A DNA stretch of 6,196 bases, from assembly GCA_947624315.1 (NCBI GenBank), contig CANQJU010000072.1, forward strand, positions 1-6,196. The letters run 5' to 3'. This document shows positions 1 through 4,420 of this stretch, piece after piece; within the stretch, counting starts at the first letter, position 1; each line of letters opens with the position of its first letter. A program made the position numbers and the translations under genes. The DNA comes from an uncultured Bacilli bacterium (GTDB lineage: Bacteria; Bacillota_I; Bacilli_A; ML615J-28; CAG-698). Below the pieces are notes generated by a model. That model searched no databases. It was given only the letters and a program-made list of their open reading frames with translations, and had not been told where the DNA came from.

Positions 1-57
1 AAATATCCACAATTTTCTTTTTTTGCATTTAACAAAAATATAATTTGTCAACGTTCT

Positions 58-82
58 GGAGCATGAAAAGTGCTTTTTTTTT
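58..82 (+). terminator. Probable terminator of an upstream gene
   Basis: A short stem (AGCAT at 60-64 pairing with GTGCT at 70-74, loop GAAAA) runs directly into a tract of nine T residues with the shape of an intrinsic terminator. The stem is only about five base pairs with one wobble, so it is weak. No gene is visible before it inside the window, so it would end transcription entering from the left. Confidence 0.45.
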
Positions 83-101
83 ATTAAAAAACATATAAAA
101 A

Positions 102-129
102 GTATGTCTAAAAACTTTATTGTATGTCT
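102..129 (+). repeat. Direct repeat GTATGTCT x2 upstream of the operon promoter
   Basis: The octamer GTATGTCT occurs at 102-109 and again at 122-129, a 20-bp pitch (about two helical turns). Both copies lie just upstream of the -35 box at 142. The position, roughly -74 and -54 from the expected transcription start, is where a dimeric activator would bind. That reading is inferred from geometry only; no regulator family is recognised from the motif. Confidence 0.35.
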
Positions 130-141
130 CGCTTTTTCGTA

Positions 142-169
142 TTGATATTTACTAAAAAAATGATATAAC
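142..169 (+). promoter_or_regulatory. Promoter of the sipW/tasA-like operon
   Basis: A TTGATA -35 box (142-147), a 16-bp spacer and a TATAAC -10 box (164-169) preceded by TGA form a good sigma-A extended -10 promoter. Transcription should start near 176, giving a leader of about 57 nt before the first ATG. No other convincing promoter is seen until after the operon terminator, so it probably drives all genes up to about 4038. Confidence 0.7.
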
Positions 170-232
170 ATATATAGTTGCGGAATTTTTCGTCAGATTT
201 TGTAACTTTTTGTTGAAAGGAGTTATATCTAT

Positions 233-859
233 ATGGAAACGGAAAAGATAACGAGCGATGGCGGCGCTAATCTACCGGATAATGATTCTAAGGGTGGTTC
301 TAAGCGACGCTTTTTTAACCCTTCTAATATTATAGGGATTATTCTTTGTGTATTACTATTACCAGGTTTCTTTCTTTCAATTGTTCTTTTAATTAGTTCT
401 TTAGGTAATAAAGATTTACCACCTAATTGCTTTGGTTATACACCAATGCTTGTTGAAAGTGATAGTATGTCTCCTGTATTTAGTGAAGATGATCTTGTAT
501 TAATTAGAAATAAAAAGAATGCTTCATATAGTGTTGGTGACATTATATGTTACCAAAGTAATAGTATATATGTAACACATAGAATAGTAGAAATAACAGT
601 AGATGATAATGGAAATACTGTTTATATTACCAAAGGAGATGCTAATAATTCACCAGATAAAGATCCAGTACAAATAGATCAAATATTAGGTGTTTATAAA
701 ATGAGAATAAAAAACATGGGGAAAACACTTTTGTTTGTACAAACACCAATAGGAATGATTGTTTGTGTTATGTTACCATTCTTTGTTGTGTTAATGCTAT
801 TTATAGCACCATATTTAATTACAAATCAAAAAAAGAATGAAGAAAACAAACAAAATTAA
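233..859 (+). CDS. sipW: ER-type (SipW-like) signal peptidase I, copy A
   Basis: This 208-aa membrane serine protease should remove signal peptides at the outer face of the cytoplasmic membrane. Residues 1-26 are polar and end in KRR, followed by a membrane segment (about 33-57). The catalytic domain has the Ser box S-D-S-M-S-P (nucleophile Ser78), T-H-R with His116, and K-G-D-A-N-N-S-P-D with Asp136 and Asp142. A second membrane segment (about 168-196) ends in a Lys/Asn-rich tail. A His in place of the general-base Lys and the GDAN motif mark the ER/archaeal-type branch that includes SipW of Bacillus. The Ser box is atypical: SipW proteins, like copy B here, normally read S-G-S-M-E-P. The start is supported by AAAGGAG at 216-222. 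It is the first gene of the operon, 79 nt before a TasA-like substrate gene. Family assignment is firm; the substrate pairing is inferred from neighbourhood. Confidence 0.9.
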   Translation: METEKITSDGGANLPDNDSKGGSKRRFFNPSNIIGIILCVLLLPGFFLSIVLLISSLGNKDLPPNCFGYTPMLVESDSMSPVFSEDDLVLIRNKKNASYSVGDIICYQSNSIYVTHRIVEITVDDNGNTVYITKGDANNSPDKDPVQIDQILGVYKMRIKNMGKTLLFVQTPIGMIVCVMLPFFVVLMLFIAPYLITNQKKNEENKQN

Positions 860-863
860 ATTA

Positions 864-893
864 GGTTATAACCAAATCGGCCACACGACTTGG
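864..893 (+). promoter_or_regulatory. Intergenic hairpins before tasA-like gene 1
   Basis: The 79-nt gap holds two overlapping inverted repeats. One is a perfect 10-bp palindrome, GGTTATAACC (864-873). The other is CCAAATCG (872-879) pairing with CGACTTGG (886-893) around a six-base loop, with one A/C mismatch. They share bases 872-873, so only one can form fully at a time. The second is locally GC-rich (14 of the 23 bases 872-894) in an AT-rich setting. No T-tract follows, so it is not a standard terminator. A role in mRNA stability or attenuation is inferred. Confidence 0.35.
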
Positions 894-938
894 GAATGAC
901 ATATATAATAATATTAATAAATAAGGAGGTTTTGATAT

Positions 939-1547
939 ATGAATAATATAAAGAAAAACAGCTTTATAAAAGTTGCATGTTTAATGTTGTTAGTTATGAT
1001 GATGATTACTTGTGTTCTTTCTGGAACAATGGCTAAGTATGTTAGTAAAGGAACAGGTACTGTTACAGCTCCTGTTGCCAAGTGGGAAATAAAGGTTAAC
1101 GAGGAGGATGCCACTAAGACATTTACATTAGCAGATCTTGAATGGACAATCTATGTGGAAGGTACAGAGAATCCAGTAGATGGTTTAAGTGGTAAAATTG
1201 CTCCCGGTACATGGGGCTATGCAGAAATCGTTATTGAAAATGCTGGTGATGTTGATGCAAATATAACAGTAAGTGGATTGGATGGAGCATCAAATATAGA
1301 AAGTAGTGGTTTATCTGTTAAAGCCGTAAAAATGAATTCTGCACCTACTTCTTACACTGGTGCAACAGGTGATTTACCAAGTGGTGTTAAACTTGCTAAA
1401 AGCGATACTATGAAACTTTATATTTGTTTTGAGTGGAAATTTAATGATAGTAAAGATGATGCTGACACAACAATAGGAACTACAAAAACTGAAATTACTT
1501 TTGCTGATTCATTTACTATTAAGGCAGAACAAGTTCAACCAGAATAA
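939..1547 (+). CDS. TasA/camelysin-like secreted protein 1 with SipW-type signal peptide
   Basis: A 202-aa exported protein. After a short basic N-terminus (K5, K6, K11), the hydrophobic stretch 12-28 leads into S-G-T-M-A-K-Y (28-34). Alignment with the known TasA cleavage site (G-T-W-A before A-F) predicts cleavage after Ala32. The mature part is rich in beta-branched residues and has no further membrane segment. Landmarks shared with the next TasA-like gene are A-K-W (47-49), A-P-G-T-W-G-Y-A (88-95), Y-I-C-F-E-W-K-F (161-168) and a C-terminal F-T-I-K-A-E-Q. This fits the TasA/camelysin beta-sandwich class, whose Bacillus members form extracellular biofilm fibres. Sequence similarity to TasA itself is low outside the signal, so the fibre role is inferred. 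AAGGAGG at 923-929, nine bases before the ATG, is a strong ribosome binding site. There is no LPXTG or other wall anchor. Confidence 0.75.
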   Translation: MNNIKKNSFIKVACLMLLVMMMITCVLSGTMAKYVSKGTGTVTAPVAKWEIKVNEEDATKTFTLADLEWTIYVEGTENPVDGLSGKIAPGTWGYAEIVIENAGDVDANITVSGLDGASNIESSGLSVKAVKMNSAPTSYTGATGDLPSGVKLAKSDTMKLYICFEWKFNDSKDDADTTIGTTKTEITFADSFTIKAEQVQPE

Positions 1548-1556
1548 TTATTAAAA

Positions 1557-1647
1557 CCGTAAGTAGACGGCTTCAGACTTGCCGCCTGTGGTTGATCCAA
1601 CTATAGAAGAATAGTCTCAGATGTGGCGCTGAGGCTGTCTGCTATGG
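1557..1647 (+). promoter_or_regulatory. GC-rich structured RNA candidate between the two tasA-like genes
   Basis: This noncoding 91-nt island is about 52% G+C (47 of 91 bases by hand count), far above its surroundings. Bases 1562-1576 pair with 1629-1643 in an uninterrupted 15-bp helix with three G-U wobbles. The helix continues past one bulged A (1561) through 1557-1560 with 1644-1647. Inside, GCCGC (1581-1585) pairs with GTGGC (1623-1627), and this encloses small hairpins GTTG-ATC-CAAC (1591-1601) and TAT/ATA (about 1602-1613). A competing local hairpin, GTCTCAG (1614-1620) with CTGAGGC (1629-1635), uses the 3' half of the main helix, so two exclusive folds exist. No T-tract follows and no known riboswitch class is recognised. 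It could set the relative output of the two flanking genes, act as an RNase barrier, or sense a ligand; these roles are inferred. Confidence 0.5.
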
Positions 1648-1680
1648 ATTAAACAAATATTTAAACCTTTAATGATATGA

Positions 1681-1715
1681 CTTGCTTTATTAATAGCAAG
1701 ACATACCCTTAAGGG
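1681..1715 (+). repeat. Two small inverted repeats in the tasA1-tasA2 gap
   Basis: CTTGCT (1681-1686) pairs with AGCAAG (1695-1700) around an eight-base loop. It is followed by the palindrome CCCTTAAGGG (1706-1715). They lie downstream of the GC-rich RNA candidate. No T-tract follows either one. Their function is unknown; they add to the unusually high density of pairable sequence in this 271-nt gap. Confidence 0.35.
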
Positions 1716-1767
1716 CTTAAAATTAAAAGAATACAATATAAATATGGGGAAAGTATTTTTACTCTTT

Positions 1768-1809
1768 TATATCTTTATATAAAGATATATAGTTTAGGAA
1801 ACTAGGAGG
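1768..1809 (+). promoter_or_regulatory. Palindrome and hairpin abutting the ribosome binding site of tasA-like gene 2
   Basis: A perfect 22-bp palindrome (1768-1789, ATATCTTTAT with ATAAAGATAT at its core) is followed at once by TAGTTT-AGG-AAACTA (1790-1804). The last base of that hairpin is the first base of the AGGAGG ribosome binding site (1804-1809). In RNA this makes two adjacent stem-loops immediately upstream of the site, leaving GGAGG exposed. That arrangement could protect a processed 5' end or modulate initiation. As DNA, the palindrome could instead be an operator. The pairing is seen directly; the role is inferred. Confidence 0.45.
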
Positions 1810-1818
1810 TTATGACCA

Positions 1819-2466
1819 ATGAATGAGATCAATAAAAACAATTTCATAAAAGTTGCATGTCTTATGTTATTAGTTATAATGATGACTACTTGTGTTCTTT
1901 CTGTAACAATGGCAAAGTATGCAAGTAATGGTAGTGCAAGCATTAAGTCACCAAATATTGCTAAATGGAGTATCACAGTTTGTGATGAAGAACTTGAAGC
2001 AGATATGACTTTGTCGAAGCTTTCCTGGGAAGTATTTGATGAAGAAGGTATAACGACAGGGTTGGAACAAGGAGATAATATGATTGCTCCTGGTACTTGG
2101 GGATATGCAGCAATAGAGATTATAAACGAAAGTGATGTTAGTGCTATAATAACAATAACTGATCTTAATACTTTTGGTGTAGAATCTTATAACCTTGAAT
2201 TCAAGTGTGTTATTATGGAAGGTCCTCCTGAAAAATACGATAATGAAGGAGATGAAGAAAGGGCGCCAATTACAAAAACACTTGGCCCTGGAGATTCAAT
2301 AACAATTTATATTTGTTTTGAGTGGAAGTATGAAGCTGATGGCGATGACAAAACCGCAAATGATAAAGCTGATACAGATCTAGGAAAGAAAGCTGCAACG
2401 AATGATAGTGTTGAATACTACCTAGAGTGTACTTTTACTATCACCGCAACACAGGCTATAGAATAA
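1819..2466 (+). CDS. TasA/camelysin-like secreted protein 2 with SipW-type signal peptide
   Basis: A 215-aa paralog of the preceding TasA-like protein. Its first 34 residues differ at only a handful of sites (hydrophobic 12-28, then V-T-M-A-K-Y; predicted cleavage after Ala32), while the mature region is clearly diverged. Shared landmarks are A-K-W (48-50), A-P-G-T-W-G-Y-A (90-97), Y-I-C-F-E-W-K-Y (164-171) and the ending F-T-I-T-A-T-Q. It has an acidic Asp/Lys-rich insertion at about 172-191 and three cysteines in the mature part (55, 166, 204), against one in paralog 1; a 166-204 disulphide is conceivable. It is probably a second extracellular matrix or fibre subunit processed by the SipW-like peptidases, inferred from signal type and neighbours. 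Translation starts after AGGAGG at 1804-1809. The next gene follows after 38 nt. Confidence 0.75.
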   Translation: MNEINKNNFIKVACLMLLVIMMTTCVLSVTMAKYASNGSASIKSPNIAKWSITVCDEELEADMTLSKLSWEVFDEEGITTGLEQGDNMIAPGTWGYAAIEIINESDVSAIITITDLNTFGVESYNLEFKCVIMEGPPEKYDNEGDEERAPITKTLGPGDSITIYICFEWKYEADGDDKTANDKADTDLGKKAATNDSVEYYLECTFTITATQAIE

Positions 2467-2504
2467 TATCTAGTATGAATTAAATAAAAGCGAGGTGTTA
2501 AATA

Positions 2505-3077
2505 ATGTTTTTTAACCATGCTTTTTTTAGGAAAGATAATATGATAAAAACAAATAACTTGTTTCAAATAATATGTCGTATTATAACAGGATTATTAGAA
2601 ACACTATTTATATTAATTGTATGTTTATTTGGATATATAATGATTGCAAGGGCATTAGGTAAAAAATTACCTACTATCTTTGGTTGGAGTAGTGCTGTAG
2701 TACTTTCTGGTAGTATGGAACCAGAATTACCAGTAGGATCACTTCTATTAATTCATAATGAAGATAATTATAAAATAGGTGATATTGTTACATATGAAGA
2801 TGAATATGGTAATCTTGTAACACATAGATTAGTATCTATAGAGAATGGAGAAGTAATAACAAAAGGTGATGCAAATAATACTAATGATAAACCATTTCCT
2901 GAAACAAAGATTTATGGGAAAGTAAAAGCTGTAATGCCTAGAGTTGGTAGTATGATACTATGGTTAAAAACACCAGTAGGAATATGTACGATTTTATTAA
3001 TAGGAGGAATATTGATATTTACTCAAGTCATTATAATTAGAAAGGTTGGTGATATACATGGAAGAAAAAAAGAATAA
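2505..3077 (+). CDS. sipW: ER-type (SipW-like) signal peptidase I, copy B
   Basis: A 190-aa membrane signal peptidase with the canonical SipW signature. A membrane segment lies at about 26-48. The Ser box is V-L-S-G-S-M-E-P with nucleophile Ser70, then T-H-R with His107, then K-G-D-A-N-N-T-N-D with Asp122 and Asp128. A second membrane segment (about 157-178) is followed by a short basic tail. It should process the TasA-like precursors encoded on either side, as SipW does for TasA in Bacillus; that pairing is inferred. The chosen start has GAGGTG at 2492-2497, seven bases upstream. An in-frame ATG at 2541, with AGGAAAG at 2529-2535, would give a 178-aa protein that begins nearer the membrane segment and is a real alternative. 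Its 3' end overlaps the next gene by 20 nt, which suggests translational coupling. Copy B differs from copy A in its Ser box and N-terminus. Confidence 0.93.
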   Translation: MFFNHAFFRKDNMIKTNNLFQIICRIITGLLETLFILIVCLFGYIMIARALGKKLPTIFGWSSAVVLSGSMEPELPVGSLLLIHNEDNYKIGDIVTYEDEYGNLVTHRLVSIENGEVITKGDANNTNDKPFPETKIYGKVKAVMPRVGSMILWLKTPVGICTILLIGGILIFTQVIIIRKVGDIHGRKKE

Positions 3078-3690
3078 AAGAATGATGTTATTTTGTTTAG
3101 GTGTATATTGTCTATTCCTTTTAATGCTTTCAACAATACTCTTTATAGGTGGATCACTATCAATATATACTTCTGAGGCTTCAGGGGTAGAAGTTCCGTT
3201 TGTTTCATTGAGGGTTGCAGGATTTAATGTTACAGTGCATGACGGACCCTATGACCCAGGATCAGAATATGGTGAAAGTGACAGTGAAATGCTTGTAATT
3301 TATGCTTTTGCAATAAACAATGAAAGTGAAGTAGATATAACTTTAGATATGGTATTCGACATAACTATTTCATATGAAGAAGGATATGATGAAACATTTG
3401 CTTTATTTAAATTTATTTTTATCGATGAAACTGATGTAAGCGGTGAATTTAGTAATAAAGAATTTGTTAATAGTAGTGGAAAGTTGATTGATAGCATCAA
3501 AGTATCCACTAATGATGAAAATGATGAGAATAGTTGGGGCACAATTTTCATGGAAAAAGGTGCTGAAAGAACGTATGTACTGGTTTTGGATTATAGTAAA
3601 ATAGATAGAAGACCAAACAAGAACCCGAATATTTCTATTTCTGGCAATATCACCATTACTGCAAGTCAAGTAAATGGAGAGGAGGCATAA
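3058..3690 (+). CDS. Divergent TasA-like secreted protein 3
   Basis: A 210-aa exported protein. The start is ATG 3058, with AAAGG at 3041-3045 and GGTG at 3048-3051 upstream; an in-frame TTG at 3046 would add four residues but lacks a well-placed ribosome binding site. A Lys/Arg-rich N-terminus (residues 4-8) precedes a hydrophobic stretch (about 9-30), then G-G-S-L-S-I-Y (31-37), the same export-signal pattern as its neighbours; predicted cleavage is after Ser35. The mature part is acidic and beta-rich, lacks cysteine, and ends in I-T-I-T-A-S-Q, matching the C-terminal strand of the two TasA-like paralogs. It lacks their A-P-G-T-W-G-Y-A and Y-I-C-F-E-W-K motifs. It may be a minor, anchoring or nucleating subunit (a TapA-like role), but that is a guess from position. 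It overlaps signal peptidase B by 20 nt and ends three bases before the next ORF. Confidence 0.65.
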   Translation: MEEKKNKRMMLFCLGVYCLFLLMLSTILFIGGSLSIYTSEASGVEVPFVSLRVAGFNVTVHDGPYDPGSEYGESDSEMLVIYAFAINNESEVDITLDMVFDITISYEEGYDETFALFKFIFIDETDVSGEFSNKEFVNSSGKLIDSIKVSTNDENDENSWGTIFMEKGAERTYVLVLDYSKIDRRPNKNPNISISGNITITASQVNGEEA

Positions 3691-3693
3691 AAA

Positions 3694-3870
3694 ATGAAGA
3701 CTAATTGTAAAACGATAAATAAAAAGATTTTCTTTATAGTTCCAATATCATTTATACTTTTTATTTTTATGATTGTTTCTATTGGTACAACCTTAGGGAA
3801 ATATAGTGAAACGATAGACTACGATGTTAATGCAGATGTTGAAATACCAATTGGTGAAAGTGATTCTTAA
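3694..3870 (+). CDS. 58-aa ORF with SipW-type signal/membrane segment
   Basis: A short ORF with a strong ribosome binding site (AGGAGG at 3680-3685, eight bases before ATG 3694), three bases after the previous stop, so translation is likely. Residues 1-11 are basic (five Lys). Residues 12-30 are strongly hydrophobic and followed by G-T-T-L-G-K-Y (31-37), matching the cleavage-region pattern of the three TasA-like proteins upstream. Processing after Gly35 would release a 23-residue acidic tail. The ORF stops at TAA 3868-3870, but the same frame continues as a LysM domain, so this is probably the 5' half of a broken wall-binding protein rather than a gene in its own right. Confidence 0.55.
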   Translation: MKTNCKTINKKIFFIVPISFILFIFMIVSIGTTLGKYSETIDYDVNADVEIPIGESDS

Positions 3871-4038
3871 TGCAAGATACTAGTACAACCAGGAGAAACA
3901 CTTAATTATATTGTTGAAAAGTTTAATATAATTATAGAAGCATTAATTGCTTATAATGAAATAGAAGATCTTGATAAAATAGAAAGTGGTATGATACTAC
4001 ATATTCCACCAAGTGATTATTTTGATAATTCTAAATAG
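3694..4038 (+). pseudogene. Signal/membrane-LysM protein split by an in-frame TAA
   Basis: Reading through TAA 3868-3870 in the same frame gives a 55-codon continuation (3871-4038, stop TAG). It begins C-K-I-L-V-Q-P-G-E-T-L, continues through I-E-A-L-I-A-Y-N-E-I and ends near G-M-I-L-H-I-P-P. This matches the LysM fold pattern (V-Q-P-G-D-T-L ... I-x-x-L-x-x-x-N ... G-x-x-L-x-I-P) over its full length of about 45 residues. LysM domains bind peptidoglycan GlcNAc residues. The intact protein would be about 114 aa: export signal or membrane anchor plus one LysM. No in-frame start codon with a ribosome binding site precedes the LysM part. A single nonsense change (for example from CAA, AAA, GAA or a Tyr codon), a sequencing error, or stop-codon readthrough are the options. 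The LysM part is otherwise undamaged, which suggests a recent event or continued use. Confidence 0.7.
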
Positions 4039-4064
4039 AATAAAATGTTTAATATATAATAAAT

Positions 4065-4111
4065 AAAAAGGAGAAAGAAATACTTTTGTGGCATCATCTT
4101 TCTCTTTTTTT
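4065..4111 (+). terminator. Intrinsic terminator of the operon
   Basis: GAGAAAGA (4071-4078) pairs perfectly with TCTTTCTC (4097-4104). The stem is extended by G4070-T4105 and A-T pairs into the run of seven T residues (4105-4111). It lies about 30 nt after the LysM stop codon and should end the operon transcript. The 18-nt loop is longer than usual. Confidence 0.75.
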
Positions 4112-4136
4112 AAGATTATAAAAAACATAATAAAAA

Positions 4137-4177
4137 GAAATTAGATGGTAGATTAGTTTGTCTACTATTTTAATTTC
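4137..4177. repeat. Long imperfect inverted repeat
   Basis: Bases 4137-4152 (GAAATTAGATGGTAGA) pair with 4161-4177 through 16 base pairs, with one bulged T and two G-U wobbles on the plus strand, around an eight-base loop. On the minus strand it is followed by TTTTTATTA, so it could stop transcription running leftward. No minus-strand gene is visible to need that. It may be a remnant of a mobile or small repeat element. Confidence 0.45.
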
Positions 4178-4224
4178 ACGTGCGTTAGAAAGAACAATAC
4201 TTTGGACAATATTTTTCGGAACAC

Positions 4225-4255
4225 TTGCAATATACATACATTAGGCGTATAGCAA
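4225..4255. repeat. Small bulged inverted repeat
   Basis: TTGC (4225-4228) and TATAC (4231-4235) pair with GTATA (4247-4251) and GCAA (4252-4255), with a two-base bulge and an 11-base loop. It sits in the 382-nt gene-free stretch 4039-4420. Apart from the listed terminator, repeats and promoter, nothing else was recognised in that stretch. Confidence 0.25.
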
Positions 4256-4281
4256 ACTGATTTTTAAAAAGTTATAAATTT

Positions 4282-4360
4282 TTGAAAAGTGTAAAAATTG
4301 TTGTTAAAAAAATGTTGAAAAGTGTAAAAAATAAAGCTAAAAAATTATTGAAAAGTGTAA
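4282..4360 (+). repeat. Three TTGAAAAGTGTAA repeats at exact 33-bp pitch
   Basis: The 13-mer TTGAAAAGTGTAA occurs unchanged at 4282-4294, 4315-4327 and 4348-4360. The start-to-start distance is 33 bp both times, about three helical turns, so all copies face the same side of the helix. The 20-bp intervals between copies are A/T-rich and not conserved. The last copy supplies the -35 box of the ATPase promoter. The layout suggests cooperative operator sites or duplicated promoter units (in copies 1 and 2 the -10 position reads TAAAAA). The binding protein is unknown. Confidence 0.8.
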
Positions 4361-4376
4361 TTACGTATGATATAAT
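4348..4376 (+). promoter_or_regulatory. Strong promoter of the ATPase gene
   Basis: TTGAAA (4348-4353), a 17-bp spacer and a perfect TATAAT (4371-4376) preceded by TGA make a near-consensus extended -10 promoter. The expected start is near 4383, about 38 nt before the ATG. The -35 box lies within the third 13-bp repeat, so any protein bound to the repeats would directly affect RNA polymerase. Confidence 0.8.
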
Positions 4377-4420
4377 AAATGTAATAATATATTATATTAA
4401 TAAACAAAGGAGAGATTTAA

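Noticed and set aside
904..909. TATAAT before tasA-like gene 1 as an internal promoter
   Set aside because: There is no recognisable -35 box at 16-18 bp and no TGn extension, and the surrounding A/T-rich DNA makes chance matches likely.
914..1114. Minus-strand ORF of 66 aa opposite the start of tasA-like gene 1
   Set aside because: It is the antisense of the conserved signal-peptide region. A similar ORF appears at 1794-1976 only because the two paralogs share that DNA. No promoter or ribosome binding site was seen for it.
1581..1590. CCGCCTG within the structured island as part of a ZTP riboswitch
   Set aside because: The rest of the ZTP consensus (the GGNCGNGAC-type upstream domain) is missing, and the context is not purine or folate metabolism.
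1794..1976. Minus-strand ORF of 60 aa opposite the start of tasA-like gene 2
   Set aside because: Same antisense shadow as above; its resemblance to the other minus-strand ORF is explained by the paralogy of the plus-strand genes.
3046..3057. TTG start adding four residues to TasA-like protein 3
   Set aside because: ATG 3058 has better-placed Shine-Dalgarno-like bases and gives a normal basic N-terminus.
3300..3669. Two overlapping minus-strand ORFs within TasA-like protein 3
   Set aside because: Both are shadows of a well-supported plus-strand gene, with no domains and no initiation signals.
3868..3870. Alternative genetic code in which TAA is sense
   Set aside because: The signal peptidase A, TasA-like and other genes here all end at TAA at sensible lengths, so TAA is a real stop in this genome.
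3870..3905. ATG overlapping the TAA stop (TAATG) as a restart for the LysM part
   Set aside because: That ATG is in a different frame from the LysM domain and stops after 11 codons.
4282..4360. Repeat array read as a CRISPR
   Set aside because: Repeats of 13 bp with A/T-rich 20-bp intervals embedded in a promoter, only three copies and no cas genes: not a CRISPR array.
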